NCBI RefSeq assembly: GCF_937877005.1 | Contig: NZ_CALEFV010000051.1 | Coordinates: 1 to 60,481, forward strand | Source: an uncultured Fibrobacter sp. | GTDB lineage: Bacteria > Fibrobacterota > Fibrobacteria > Fibrobacterales > Fibrobacteraceae | Length of the DNA stretch: 60,481 nt | Direction: 5' to 3' | Shown here: piece after piece, positions 8,111 through 18,191 of the stretch | How the letters are laid out: each line of letters begins with the position of its first letter | Numbering within the stretch: position 1 is the first letter of the stretch | Program-made: the position numbers and the translations under genes | The notes under the pieces: model-generated | Databases searched by the model: none | What the model was told of the DNA's origin: nothing | Seen by the model: the letters and a program-made list of their open reading frames with translations, nothing else

Positions 8111-9331
8111 ATGATGAAGAAGAAAACTCTACTCAACCTTTCTATTTCCCTTGCCTTTTCCCTGTCGGCACTCGCAGGCTGTTCTAAGGGGCTTAATCCC
8201 GACGATCCCAATGTTTATCGCAACAAGACCGGAATCATAGGCGTCTTCCGCCAGGCGGCCTTCTACTGCGAAAATATCGAACCCCAGTACATGACGCTTG
8301 GACAGCAGAAAATAATGGTCAAGTCGGGCTGGAGCAGTGAACAGGATAATTTGTTCATAAGTGAAATGAAACCTGGTCTCGCTCCGCTCTATAGCTACGA
8401 ATACCGCTGCGGCGAAGATGGCAACAAGCTAGTGCTCGATACGACCGACAATGGCAAGAAGGCTTTTCCCTATGCGGTAAAGATTCCCGATAAGGGTTTC
8501 TGCAAAATCGTCATTTCGTTCCTTGAGAACGATAACCTGTTCTCGCACAATGACGAGCTGCTTATCGAGTATTTCAAGAAGAACGAGGTTTCCGAAGGAT
8601 TCCACAACATTCCTTACTGCGAAGTGATCGATACCAAGGGCAACTCGGTCTCGTTCATGGATCGGGATTCCCTGAATAGGGCCCAGTACGAGGCGGCGCT
8701 CAAGAATGCTCAGAAACTGACTTCGGACGACATATATCCGCTAGTCTCGATTGATGGTAATTCCGACCTTGCGACCCTGAGCGGCGACAATTCGCAGGTG
8801 GTGCTCGTGACCTGGCACAACACCCCAGATGCTTTCAAGGACGGTGAAAATGTCGAACATACCGATAAGGTCATCTGGGCCTTTACCGACAAGGAATTCC
8901 TGAAGTGGTTCAGCGAGAACCATGAGAAAGTGGACAACTGGGAACTCCGTCTCAAGCAGCTGTTTGGTATGTCGCCCGAAACGAACTACAGCTACTTTAC
9001 AGTGTTCTGGGCCGATGTCAAGGACGTGTTCCGTCCCGCATTCTATCCGGAAATCAATTCTACCATCATGAACACGACCTTCTCCAATTCCCTCGAGGAG
9101 GATACGAGTGAAAATGCCATGTGGTTCAAAAACTGGTTCGACGAGACGCGTGGCAGGGCATACGGCAAAGATGGATTCCCGTGGACGCGCCTCGGCTATA
9201 CCTATGACTGGGGCAATCCCGAAAAGAAGTATGGTCTTTCGGAATTTATCGTGAAAGATGGCTCCCGCATCGAAGTCAAGTTCACCCGTAACAACAAGGC
9301 GTTCCTGAGCTGGATCAAGGACAGGATGTAA
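8111..9331 (+). CDS. Secreted lipoprotein of unknown function
   Basis: The protein has a lipoprotein signal: a Lys-rich start, a hydrophobic core, and LAGC at about residues 20-23, so the mature protein would be lipid-anchored. The rest (about 380 residues) has no motif I recognise. It contains several cysteines and is rich in aromatic residues (for example YSYFTVFWADV). A GTG three bases upstream is possible, but the ATG ATG pair is more likely. A small hairpin (GGGAGC/GCTCCC, 8,075-8,093) lies in the leader, and no strong ribosome site is seen. It stands alone, divergent from hisE and convergent with the TrmB-like gene. Confidence 0.75.
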   Translation: MMKKKTLLNLSISLAFSLSALAGCSKGLNPDDPNVYRNKTGIIGVFRQAAFYCENIEPQYMTLGQQKIMVKSGWSSEQDNLFISEMKPGLAPLYSYEYRCGEDGNKLVLDTTDNGKKAFPYAVKIPDKGFCKIVISFLENDNLFSHNDELLIEYFKKNEVSEGFHNIPYCEVIDTKGNSVSFMDRDSLNRAQYEAALKNAQKLTSDDIYPLVSIDGNSDLATLSGDNSQVVLVTWHNTPDAFKDGENVEHTDKVIWAFTDKEFLKWFSENHEKVDNWELRLKQLFGMSPETNYSYFTVFWADVKDVFRPAFYPEINSTIMNTTFSNSLEEDTSENAMWFKNWFDETRGRAYGKDGFPWTRLGYTYDWGNPEKKYGLSEFIVKDGSRIEVKFTRNNKAFLSWIKDRM

Positions 9332-9355
9332 TCCTTCCGGATAGATTTGACGAAA

Positions 9356-10048
9356 CTAGCGGCGGACTAGGACTCTGTAGAGTTTCTGGTCCGCTTCTTT
9401 GTATTTGCGTTCGAAGGCGGTTTCGGGAATGGCGGGAGCAAAGGATGAGCATTCCGCGCTAAGTTTGAGCGGGAGCGCATCGCTTGCGATACGGGCTGCT
9501 TCCGCAAATTCGCGAGCGTAGATTTCCCAGTTGGTGCGCAGCTCCGTGACGGGACTCAGCTTGAGGAGTGTCGGAAAAATCGGATGCAGGTGGAACCGTC
9601 TTGTCGCCTCGCTTTCCTTAGGCCACGGATTTGGATAGTAGAGGGCGTGGTGTATGACATTCCATTCTCCGGCCATGACCTTTTCAAGCGCAAGTCGCCA
9701 GAAGTCGATGAGTTCCGCGCGAATCCAGATGGCGTTTGGGGGAATGTCGCCGCGCTGCGCCTTCGAAAGGCGGACGGCCGACTTGTCGGTTCCGATGACA
9801 GGAATGCCCGGAAACTTTTTCGCGAGGTGTATCGTGCTTTCGCCTGTGCCGCACCCCGAGTCAAGAACGAGCGTGTTGCCCGCAGCGAAGGATTCGATAA
9901 ACTTGTTGGCAATAGCGAATGATTCGCGGGTGTGTTCCGCTATGGGACGCAAAAAGGTCGTGGCGGCGTATTTTCGCACCACGGCCTCTAAATTTCGGTA
10001 TATGTCGTCTTGGTTGCTCGAAACGGAACGGACTGCGTTTGCAGGCAT
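9356..10048 (-). CDS. TrmB-like tRNA (guanine-N7) methyltransferase
   Basis: A SAM-dependent Rossmann methyltransferase of 230 residues. The SAM loop LDSGCGTGEST is near residues 62-72, and an acidic strand end follows in VIGTDKS. The TrmB signature region is visible as YYPNPWPK...RRFH, with Asn in place of the usual Asp in PDPWPK. ELRTNWEIY and ETAFERKY near the C-terminus match the TrmB pattern TDxxxY and TxFExK. The known role would be m7G46 formation in tRNA. The ATG shares a base with the upstream lipoprotein stop (TGATG), so it is coupled to a gene pair with no obvious link to tRNA. The Asp-to-Asn change leaves specificity uncertain. Confidence 0.78.
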   Translation of the reverse strand: MPANAVRSVSSNQDDIYRNLEAVVRKYAATTFLRPIAEHTRESFAIANKFIESFAAGNTLVLDSGCGTGESTIHLAKKFPGIPVIGTDKSAVRLSKAQRGDIPPNAIWIRAELIDFWRLALEKVMAGEWNVIHHALYYPNPWPKESEATRRFHLHPIFPTLLKLSPVTELRTNWEIYAREFAEAARIASDALPLKLSAECSSFAPAIPETAFERKYKEADQKLYRVLVRR

Positions 10049-11304
10049 CACTTTTCCCAGATGCTTAAGCGGTCGCCGCCAATCAGTTCGATGTCGTCAA
10101 GCCAGAGTTCGAACGAGGAATCCTCGTTCGTGGTCTTAAAGTCCCAGGATAGCTGGTTTGCGCACTTGAGTGCTTCCTTGGCATCTTGTAAAGGAATGCT
10201 CACGCGTTCCCACTTATCTGCGAGACCATGTTCGTGCTGGATGATTTTCTGATGATCCTGTTCCAGATTCTCGTTGATGACGCTGAATACGATGGCGCCC
10301 TTGCCCTTGACGAGGAATGCCACGGAATCGACGGAAGAAATATCGTTGCAGAGCGACTTGTCGCTCTTGCCTAGTTCGATGCCGATGGTCGCCCAGGGCC
10401 AAATGGCGTTTCCGGAAGAATCCTCTACGACCTCGCCAAATTCGGCGGCGATATGTGCCACGATGTTGCCGTCCAGGTTTGCCAGCGAAAAACGGTGCTC
10501 CTTGCCGACAACGAATTCCGGCGTGACGTTTTCGGCGGAATAGTCAAAGTACCACCAGCCGCCATCATAGACATGCGCCGGCATGAAGCGGTTCTGGTAG
10601 TTTGAATCCTGGAAATCGTCGAGCAGGAGCGAGCGGCTTTCTTCGGCGAAGGTGCTTGCGATAGACTTTTCGCCGGCAGAAACGGCCACGTAGCTGCTAG
10701 TCGTGTCCCCGTTCCCTTCGGGGATGTAGACCAGGCTCAGGGGGCCTTCCGGGAGCGAATCGAGGGTGAAGTCGCCCTTCTTGACCTTGGTGGAGTGTTC
10801 CATGCCGCGAACCTTGATGGTTCCGTTTGCAGAGGTATCGCCGACAGATCCCTTTACCGTCGCCGTGGACTTGAGGGTGGTCTTGCCGAGATCGACACCT
10901 TCGCTTGAAACCTTCACGTGCTGCTGCAGGGCCTCGCCGTTCAGCCTTGCCTCGAGAATGTAGTCGCCGTCGGCAACGCCCTCGATATTCACCATGCCGT
11001 CGTCATTGGCGTCGGTTTCGTATGCGTCGGTTCCGTTTAGGCTTTCGCTATCCATCAGGCGGACCTTGGCGAGGGCTGCGGGAGTCTTGTCCGCGGTCAG
11101 AATCTGTGCGGTGATGGCGTTGCCTGCTTCGGTGCCGCTGGGGCCGCCGCCGGCCGTCTTGTTCTCGCTATCGCTACATGCGGAAAAACCTAGCCCAAAG
11201 GCGAGGGCCAGGGAAACGCCGGAAAGCGTCTTCGCGATGCGCGCAGCATTGACGGAACGGTCTAGCATGCTTGAAAAATACAAAAAATTATAAAATTTGC
11301 GCAT
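10048..11304 (-). CDS. Lipoprotein with carboxypeptidase-regulatory-like and CBM11/CIA30-like domains
   Basis: A probable outer-surface lipoprotein. The lipobox GFSAC ends a hydrophobic stretch about 43 residues from the first ATG, or 31 from an in-frame ATG at 11,266-11,268. The upstream ATG is kept because it overlaps the TIGR02147 stop (TGATG) and has a G-rich ribosome site. After a Gly-rich linker, residues about 60-215 look like beta-sandwich repeats of the carboxypeptidase-regulatory type (VRLMDSES, DGDYILEARLNG, PEGPLSLVYIP). Residues 225-410 begin LLLDDFQD and resemble the CIA30/CBM11 jelly-roll, so carbohydrate binding is plausible. It forms a coupled pair with the TIGR02147 gene, mirrored by another pair at 32,238-34,462. 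Confidence 0.75.
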   Translation of the reverse strand: MRKFYNFLYFSSMLDRSVNAARIAKTLSGVSLALAFGLGFSACSDSENKTAGGGPSGTEAGNAITAQILTADKTPAALAKVRLMDSESLNGTDAYETDANDDGMVNIEGVADGDYILEARLNGEALQQHVKVSSEGVDLGKTTLKSTATVKGSVGDTSANGTIKVRGMEHSTKVKKGDFTLDSLPEGPLSLVYIPEGNGDTTSSYVAVSAGEKSIASTFAEESRSLLLDDFQDSNYQNRFMPAHVYDGGWWYFDYSAENVTPEFVVGKEHRFSLANLDGNIVAHIAAEFGEVVEDSSGNAIWPWATIGIELGKSDKSLCNDISSVDSVAFLVKGKGAIVFSVINENLEQDHQKIIQHEHGLADKWERVSIPLQDAKEALKCANQLSWDFKTTNEDSSFELWLDDIELIGGDRLSIWEK

Positions 11305-12161
11305 CAGGCCCCCCTGTTTGGCGTGGAGGAACCCGTATCCGGGTCGTCCACCTTGTCGGAGAGGGGGAACATGGCGATGTTCAATGCATATACGCGGTCG
11401 GCGCGTTCGCTCTTGCGGGCAAATTGCAGCAGTCCGCGGCGGAATTCCTCGATACGGTGGCGAATTTCGGGCAGGTCGGTCTCGTCGGCCGTGAAGACAA
11501 CCGAGGAAATGTCGCGTTCTTCGGGCTTGTGGCGGTCGATGGATTCTTGCGCGAGCTCAAGCGTGTGACGGTGGAAATCGCGTACGGCCTGGCTCTTGAC
11601 TTCGCCCCCCGTACTGATGATCTGGTCGGTAATGTTCCAGCCGCCATTGCCATCGGGAACGACAAGTCCGAGCTGCTTCAGGATGCCGAGCGCCGTACGG
11701 GCTTCGTCCTGGGAAATGGCCGGGTTCAGACTCTTGGCGAGCTTGCCGATGTCGCTCGTGTCCTTGGAAATGCCAATCAGGGCGCGTAGCGCCGCGCAGG
11801 CCCAGCTGCCGAAATAGGAAAGTTCCGGTGTCGAGAGTACGCGGGTTTCCAGGGAGCGCAGTTCCATGAGCTTGTAGTAGAGCTCCGAAAGCGTCTGCTT
11901 CGCCTTGGTCTTGTTGAAGCGATATAAAGTCTTGAAATATTCGGCGCGACGGTCGTCAAGGCCGCAAATGCGGATGAATGCAGGGAGCGTCCCCTCGTTC
12001 AGGTGACCTTCTTTCTGGAATACGCGGACAAGCCAGGCCGGGTCCACGCCGGTCTTTTGGCCTAGATAGCGGTACGAGGTGAAGGGGTTGTCCTTCTTCG
12101 TTTCGACGAACCAGTCCTTCAGGAACTCGCGGTATTCCAAATAGTCTAATACTTCGGGCAT
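11304..12161 (-). CDS. TIGR02147 family protein (Fibrobacter-type putative regulator)
   Basis: Member of the TIGR02147/DUF4423 family that is strongly expanded in Fibrobacter. The typical opening, MPEVLDYLEYREFLKDWF, is present. A helix-rich region with a possible helix-turn-helix follows (SYRYLGQKTGVDPAWLVRVF), then the family's C-terminal segment (about residues 95-270) with LGILKQLGLVV, as in a winged helix. A TTG six codons upstream could extend it, but the ATG at 12,159-12,161 gives the family-standard N-terminus. DNA binding is inferred from the fold; no target is known. Its stop overlaps the next lipoprotein start, so the two proteins are made together. Confidence 0.85.
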   Translation of the reverse strand: MPEVLDYLEYREFLKDWFVETKKDNPFTSYRYLGQKTGVDPAWLVRVFQKEGHLNEGTLPAFIRICGLDDRRAEYFKTLYRFNKTKAKQTLSELYYKLMELRSLETRVLSTPELSYFGSWACAALRALIGISKDTSDIGKLAKSLNPAISQDEARTALGILKQLGLVVPDGNGGWNITDQIISTGGEVKSQAVRDFHRHTLELAQESIDRHKPEERDISSVVFTADETDLPEIRHRIEEFRRGLLQFARKSERADRVYALNIAMFPLSDKVDDPDTGSSTPNRGA

Positions 12162-12249
12162 GTCTATAAATTTACCCAATTAAAGACAAGAAATGTTTAC
12201 ATATTATAAAATACTGACGATTTCCGTTGCAAAATTTTCAACAGGTTGG

Positions 12250-12268
12250 CGTTTTTAGACGAAAAACG
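12250..12268 (-). terminator. Possible weak terminator after recD
   Basis: CGTTTTT and AAAAACG form a 7-bp stem around a 5-base loop in the 148-base gap downstream of recD. A second A/T hairpin (TTTTTGCAAAAA) lies at about 12,285-12,296. Neither has a classic GC stem followed by uridines, so the call is tentative. Confidence 0.25.
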
Positions 12269-12309
12269 TCAATTTTCGCTGTTGATTTTTGCAAAAACGG
12301 GACATTGGG

Positions 12310-14409
12310 CTAGATCTCTATACCCGTGTCGCGCTCAATGACCGTCTCGCAGGCTGCCTTGAAGGTTTCGGGGGTCGCGATGAGGGTGACGGTCTTCTTG
12401 GCGCGGGTGATGCCGGTGTAGAGGATCTGGTTGTTCAGAAGAGGGTGGCCTTCCTGTTTAGGGAGGAACATCGTCACGTGATCATACTCGGAACCCTGCG
12501 ACTTGTGGATGGTAATCGCGAAGGCGCTCTCCACGGCATCGGCAGGCAAAAGGGAAAGGGGGTAGAAAACGTATGGATTATCCGTCTCTTTTTCCGCATT
12601 CTTTTGCGCTTCAGACTTTTGCAACATGATACAAGGGGTAGTACCATCATAAACAACGATTCCTGTATCGCCATTGTACAGTTTGTACATTGATTGGTTC
12701 TTGGTAACCATCAAGAGCTGTCCTGGGAAATAGGATGTGTCAACAAAATCACCTTGTTGCTCTAATTTTTTCTGCACAATGCGCTTGTAATGTTCACGCA
12801 CAACTTTGCATACGACCTTATTTATTTGTTCCACCCCAAAAACGCCGCGTCGTTCGGCAGACAAAATGCGTTTCGTGAGCGAAAGTTCCCAAATGGCATT
12901 TCCCTTTGTAATATCGAGATTTGACGGATCCAGCTCCATGGCCATCCTGGGTAGATTTGCAAAATCACCCACCCACGACTTCAAGATGGTTTCAATGTTC
13001 TCGATTTCTTGCTTTTTAGTCTGCTTTTCAGTCGGAGCAGAATAATAGAACACCTTGTCTACGAGATTCGTTTCCTGTTTCGCAATCTTGGCTAAAGCCG
13101 GATGCAGCACGAAAACATGCTCTTGCGCCTTGGCTCCGTCTTCGACACACTTTTTTATTTCAACGGCCAAATTACCGATAACAGAATCATCCGAATAGCG
13201 ATTCGTTTTCGTCAATCTAACGCAAAAATTTTTATTCGATTTCGGCTTCAGAATTTCGCCAAGCACTGCCCCCGCATCAACGGACGGCAACTGGAACGGA
13301 TCCCCCAAAATGAACAACTTCGCCTTTTCCGGAATAGCCTGCAAAAGCGACGCAAACAGATTCACGTCAATCATGCTCGCCTCGTCAATCACGAATATTG
13401 ACTTTTCGGAGAATTGCTCCTTCGCATTATAAGTAAAGCCTCCCTTGCTAGGCGAAAACTTGAGCAATCGGTGAATTGTCGAACCTTCCAAATCCTTCAG
13501 TTTTTTGTAAACTTTGGAATTTTCCTTGTATTCCTCCTTAATACCCTTCAAACCTTTCTGCAAACTTTCCTGCATACGGTCGGCCGCCTTGCCACTCGGG
13601 GCCGCAAGGTATACTGAATAGTCGCACATTTCGTCGTTGGGAGTTTTTAAATCCTCTTGAGTCAAGAGGCTCCAGAGAATATAGAGGACAACCGTTGTCT
13701 TTCCGGTGCCAGGGCCACCCGTAATTACAAGATTCTCGTTCCGCCCACGAAGAACGGCCTCCGCCTGTTCTTCATTCAACTGTAGCGGGAAAAACTTTCC
13801 ATTCTTTTTATAGGAAGCTATCTTGGCAATCGACTGTTGGCATTTTTTGATTTCCGCATTGTCAGGTAGCTTATCGCAAACATCTACGAACAGCAATCCT
13901 GCATACTTTTCAATCAGCAATTTCGCCCTAAAAAAACGTTCAAGATAAAGATAAGGACATTCTCCATCCACCTTCGTCATAATAAGTGGTGTCGAGGGAA
14001 TGGACTTTCCCGCATATTCCTCCTCATTCAGCTTGCATTCCGTTTTCACGGTCAGAATTTTTGAAAAATTTTTTTCTTTAAGGCTTTCTATTCCGGCAAA
14101 AATGATCTGCTTGAAGTCAAGCTGGTTTCCATCATGGAATTCCGAAGTCGTATCAAGACTTTCTTGCAATTTTTTAAGACTGTTCCACTTGCGATTCCAG
14201 ATACTCTCAAATTTAGCGGCATCCAGAGGGACACGCGTATTGCCATCATCCCACAACGAAAAACAGAGGCAAAGAAATTTCTGCGTATTCCCATCAATTT
14301 CTGGTTGTTGCTGGATCAGGAACCGCATTAAATACAAATTCAAGTCAGCAATGCCTCGCATATTCTTCAGGGTTTCAAAGAAAGTTTCAAAAGAATTATT
14401 TGAATTCAT
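12310..14409 (-). CDS. recD: Exodeoxyribonuclease V alpha subunit RecD
   Basis: Fast 5'-3' helicase of the RecBCD complex that processes double-strand DNA ends. It has 699 residues. The N-terminal 200 residues are the RecB-contacting domain. Walker A is GGPGTGKT (231-238), Walker B is IDEASMID (341-348), and motif III is GDPFQLPSVDAG. The C-terminal helicase motifs are AITIHKSQGSEYDHV and YTGITRAKK, the usual UvrD/RecD endings. AAGGTG lies just before the ATG. It sits three bases after recB and closes the recC-recB-recD operon. Confidence 0.93.
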   Translation of the reverse strand: MNSNNSFETFFETLKNMRGIADLNLYLMRFLIQQQPEIDGNTQKFLCLCFSLWDDGNTRVPLDAAKFESIWNRKWNSLKKLQESLDTTSEFHDGNQLDFKQIIFAGIESLKEKNFSKILTVKTECKLNEEEYAGKSIPSTPLIMTKVDGECPYLYLERFFRAKLLIEKYAGLLFVDVCDKLPDNAEIKKCQQSIAKIASYKKNGKFFPLQLNEEQAEAVLRGRNENLVITGGPGTGKTTVVLYILWSLLTQEDLKTPNDEMCDYSVYLAAPSGKAADRMQESLQKGLKGIKEEYKENSKVYKKLKDLEGSTIHRLLKFSPSKGGFTYNAKEQFSEKSIFVIDEASMIDVNLFASLLQAIPEKAKLFILGDPFQLPSVDAGAVLGEILKPKSNKNFCVRLTKTNRYSDDSVIGNLAVEIKKCVEDGAKAQEHVFVLHPALAKIAKQETNLVDKVFYYSAPTEKQTKKQEIENIETILKSWVGDFANLPRMAMELDPSNLDITKGNAIWELSLTKRILSAERRGVFGVEQINKVVCKVVREHYKRIVQKKLEQQGDFVDTSYFPGQLLMVTKNQSMYKLYNGDTGIVVYDGTTPCIMLQKSEAQKNAEKETDNPYVFYPLSLLPADAVESAFAITIHKSQGSEYDHVTMFLPKQEGHPLLNNQILYTGITRAKKTVTLIATPETFKAACETVIERDTGIEI

Positions 14410-14412
14410 ATT

Positions 14413-17400
14413 CTACACCTTCCTGCTTTTCATCAAGTTCTTGACATTTTCGTAAGCGGATTTTAGAGTCGCATAATCCTTCCATGTCTGGGCATAGATT
14501 CCACGATTACTCTGTCCATCAGTCCCTCGGAGGAACGCATAGTAAATGCCTCCAAAATGTTTACTGAAAATTTCTTCTTCCATCAAATTTTCCGCAGTAC
14601 CCTTGCCGTAGAATTGCTTCAACCACTGGATCAGGCAAAAACTGTACAGCACGCGCTGAACAGAATACTCCTCATCCACTTTTTTCTTGACAGAAGAATC
14701 GTCGTAGGCTTCAAGCATATCCGATTTCCAGTCCAAAATGGAGTAATATTTTCGTCCATCGATTTCGCGGACGAACACCAAGTCGATAAAGCCCTTGCAC
14801 AGCCGACGCAATAATTGAGAGGCTGTTTTTTCTTCAGAACATTTCGTTTCGTCGTTCGAAAAATCGGCATTCAGGCCAAACTGTACTTCGGGTTTATGAC
14901 TTTCTAGCGGGAGCGATACCAATTTTACAGGTTTCCCGCCCGTAAACGATCCGCCGGCAATTTCGGGAAGTTCCGCATTTAATGTATTCCACATAAACCG
15001 ACCAACAACCTTATTCCATTCTGGATGGCTTGCGATGGGGAGTGAAACGGCCTTGAATTCCTCTTCAACCGCATTCAAGAAACTTGGCGTCGGTTTTTCC
15101 AAGATGTCTTTAATAGTTTTAAATTTTTCTCCGAATTTCTGGAAGCGGGTTCGTTCCAGGATATTATGCAAAGCATCGCCAACCTTGCTTCCGCGCGGGA
15201 ATTTTTCGTCGACATCATTCAAAAGAGCAGTCTCGGTACCGACAATATCTATAGACGGCAACAAGGTGACGACTTCGGGATCTACTGCATTTATCTTAAC
15301 ATCCTCCGTTAATTCGGAACGATAGTCTGAAAATCCAGATTCATCCTTGTCGGTGCGAGAATCATCGGCTTCCGCCACCACCGATTCACCACGGCCAGAA
15401 AGAGACGAATAGGAATACTGCATCATCGCTTTGCCAGGAAGTTTCTTCTGCAAAGCGGACATTCGTGCAAGAGCTTCCTCCCTTGCCTTAGTGTAATCGG
15501 AATTTTCTGCAGGTTTTGCCAGAATTTTAACTACATCCGCATACTTATCGGCAGGGTCCCACTGGCAGTCTGTAACAAGGTCTTCAAGGGGTGCTTTTGA
15601 TTCGGGGTTGCGATAGTCCTCAATCGCATTTTTTAGAAAGGTGTATTCCGGTGCCGCGCTACGCCCCGTTTCATACCACTTTTTATACTGAGGCAAAACA
15701 AGGATAGATGACGCTCGCGTGAAATCCACATAGAATAGGCGCTTCCATTCTTCCAACTCTTCTGCCTTGCGAGCGCTTTTCGCTTCCGAACCAAAGCCCA
15801 TGTGTATTGAATCGTCTTGAATGTTATGGTAAATATACGGGGGTGTAGTCTTGTCATTGTATTTTTTGTAACCCGCAGCCGAAATAACCACCGGGAATTC
15901 AAGTCCCTTGGATGCGTGAATCGTCATTACCTGTACAGCATCGAAATCGGTGCCCTTTTCGACCAAGTCTCCATTTTCGTCATCGGCAACTTCCTCATAG
16001 CGAGCAAGTCCTTCTAGGTGTCTAACCAAATCGTCAATGGAACAACGATGATTGTACAGGTAATCAACGGCATAATTTCCAATCTGTCGCAGGCGAGTCA
16101 TGCTCTGCATTGTCTTGACATTCATCAGGGTCTGTTCGATACCCGTATCTTCGTAAATTTGCTCAAGCATTTCTGCATAACGGAACTTCAGTGCAAGCGA
16201 ACGCCACTTGGCAATTTGCATTCGTTCTGCATTTTGTGGGTTGTCGAACTCCTTGCTTTCGGCATAATGTAATTCCAGAAGTCCGTCATGGGCGCCTGCC
16301 TGCGATATAGACTGTTTTGCCTTTTCGGAAACGACATCCTTGAAAAAATCCGTTATCAAGACTTCGCTCAGCAACTGTCTATTCCAGGATGAAAAATCGG
16401 GAGCGTTAATTGCGCGGAAAAGAGCGATCCATTCGGCACATTCACGGCTACGGAACAGGTTGCTTTCCTTGTAGCGCGTATAAGGCACACCGACCGAGCG
16501 CATCGTCTCTTCAAAGATTTCCATTTCAGGACGCGAACGCGCTAGAATGGCAAAATCCTTAAAAGTCACATTCTTGTATTCCGAATGACCATCCTTGTTG
16601 GCGTCTTTGTCAAAAACCCGCAACACGGTGTTTCCACTTTCATCGCGGGAACACCATTCGATGATCTTCGCGACAACTGTCTTTGCATAATTTTCGGGAG
16701 TGATTTCAGGTTCACTCAGCCAAATGGAATTGACATTTTGACCAAGAAGAAGAGGAGGAGCCTTCTTTTTATCGGCATTTTCACCTTCGGGAGCATAGGA
16801 CTTACTAAAGTCCACCAATTTCGGCTGATTTTGTGCAGGCGTAAAGTATTCTCCACGGAACAAGACGTTACACCCGTCAATAACTCCGTCCGTTGAGCGG
16901 TAATTATGCTCCAAGGGCATCCCCACACCTATTTCATCAATAGCCTTCTTGTAGACATTGACATCTGCGCCCTGAAAGCTGTAGATAGACTGTTTGGGGT
17001 CACCAACCACAAAGATGGAATGGTTTTCTACACATTTACCATCTTCTTTCAGGAACACCTGTCGGAATATATCCCATTGCAGCTGATTTGTATCCTGGAA
17101 TTCATCAATAATTGCATACTTGTACTGACTCCGGAGTCGCATCTTGAGCAAATTATCCGAAGCAAGTACTGCCTGATGTACCGACAGAATCATGTCATTG
17201 AAGGATTGCAGCTTGTTTTCGCACTTATACTTTTGCCAGGTTTCAAAAACCTTGGGAGTCCATTCAACAAGGAATTTATTTTTTAAAGCGTTTGACACTT
17301 CTGCCAAATACTTGTTGACATTTTTTATGCATTCAAAAGGCTCTTCCAGATCACCACTGAACTTTCTGAAAGTCTGTCCATTGTACAATTTCTTTCCGGG

Positions 17401-18183
17401 AAGCCACTGTTGAAGTTGCTCTGTAAAAACTTTTGCCTTTTCATCTTTTTCCGCGGTACGTTCAAAAGCCTTGACACTTTCTGCAAAATTAGGGATGATA
17501 TTTAAATCGTTCAACTTTCTGGCGTAAACTATTTGACGCACCATGTCTATGGACACATCTTCATCACCCAGTTTCGGCAACTCTACATTATCAAGTTTTA
17601 CAATTTCGTTTCCGTCCGAATTCATTCCCTTGTACAGGTTTACGGCATTTACAAACCGTTCCTTCAAATCGTCCATGAAGGTCGAAGTCTTTTCGGCGCC
17701 CAAGACCAAGGCCTTGAAATCCTCATCATCTTTCCACTTATCGCGAATGAACTGTTCTACCAAATTTATGACCGCACCATCATCGATCATGGACATATCA
17801 AAAGATCGTCCCGCATCGTAGGCGTATTCCTTCAGCGCTTTCTGGCAAAACGAATGAATCGTGAATATTGCTGCATTATCGACATCCTGGTAAGCCTTGC
17901 GGAAAAGGTTCAGCTGTTTTTCCGTCAGACGGGGCATGGTCTTGTCTATGGTTCCCTTTTCTAGCACCTCGTCTATTTTTTTGCGGATTCTATCCTTGAG
18001 TTCACCGGCAGCTTTTTCGGTATAGGTGACAATCAGGATTTTTTTGAGAGGAGTCTCTTCGGCAATCATCTGCGCCACCATCAACTGGATGGTGTAAGTC
18101 TTGCCAGTACCCGCGGAGGCTTCGATATAGAGGCTATTTCCCGTCTTAAATTCGCTAATTTTAAATTCATTACCGTTGCTCAT
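14413..18183 (-). CDS. recB: Exodeoxyribonuclease V beta subunit RecB
   Basis: 3'-5' helicase-nuclease of RecBCD, about 1,256 residues. Walker A is ASAGTGKT near residues 22-29. Further superfamily-1 motifs are IDEFQDTNQLQW, VGDPKQSIYSFQGAD, the EHNYRS motif, and VMTIHASKGLEFPVV. The C-terminal nuclease domain carries the catalytic ILDWKSD (D-x-K) plus a downstream YSVQRVLYSFCL segment like the conserved QxxxY motif. Together these indicate an active helicase and nuclease. A GTG two codons upstream exists, but GAGG lies five bases before the ATG at 18,181-18,183, so that start is preferred. The recC stop is eight bases upstream. Confidence 0.93.
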   Translation of the reverse strand: MSNGNEFKISEFKTGNSLYIEASAGTGKTYTIQLMVAQMIAEETPLKKILIVTYTEKAAGELKDRIRKKIDEVLEKGTIDKTMPRLTEKQLNLFRKAYQDVDNAAIFTIHSFCQKALKEYAYDAGRSFDMSMIDDGAVINLVEQFIRDKWKDDEDFKALVLGAEKTSTFMDDLKERFVNAVNLYKGMNSDGNEIVKLDNVELPKLGDEDVSIDMVRQIVYARKLNDLNIIPNFAESVKAFERTAEKDEKAKVFTEQLQQWLPGKKLYNGQTFRKFSGDLEEPFECIKNVNKYLAEVSNALKNKFLVEWTPKVFETWQKYKCENKLQSFNDMILSVHQAVLASDNLLKMRLRSQYKYAIIDEFQDTNQLQWDIFRQVFLKEDGKCVENHSIFVVGDPKQSIYSFQGADVNVYKKAIDEIGVGMPLEHNYRSTDGVIDGCNVLFRGEYFTPAQNQPKLVDFSKSYAPEGENADKKKAPPLLLGQNVNSIWLSEPEITPENYAKTVVAKIIEWCSRDESGNTVLRVFDKDANKDGHSEYKNVTFKDFAILARSRPEMEIFEETMRSVGVPYTRYKESNLFRSRECAEWIALFRAINAPDFSSWNRQLLSEVLITDFFKDVVSEKAKQSISQAGAHDGLLELHYAESKEFDNPQNAERMQIAKWRSLALKFRYAEMLEQIYEDTGIEQTLMNVKTMQSMTRLRQIGNYAVDYLYNHRCSIDDLVRHLEGLARYEEVADDENGDLVEKGTDFDAVQVMTIHASKGLEFPVVISAAGYKKYNDKTTPPYIYHNIQDDSIHMGFGSEAKSARKAEELEEWKRLFYVDFTRASSILVLPQYKKWYETGRSAAPEYTFLKNAIEDYRNPESKAPLEDLVTDCQWDPADKYADVVKILAKPAENSDYTKAREEALARMSALQKKLPGKAMMQYSYSSLSGRGESVVAEADDSRTDKDESGFSDYRSELTEDVKINAVDPEVVTLLPSIDIVGTETALLNDVDEKFPRGSKVGDALHNILERTRFQKFGEKFKTIKDILEKPTPSFLNAVEEEFKAVSLPIASHPEWNKVVGRFMWNTLNAELPEIAGGSFTGGKPVKLVSLPLESHKPEVQFGLNADFSNDETKCSEEKTASQLLRRLCKGFIDLVFVREIDGRKYYSILDWKSDMLEAYDDSSVKKKVDEEYSVQRVLYSFCLIQWLKQFYGKGTAENLMEEEIFSKHFGGIYYAFLRGTDGQSNRGIYAQTWKDYATLKSAYENVKNLMKSRKV

Positions 18184-18191
18184 GTTCACCT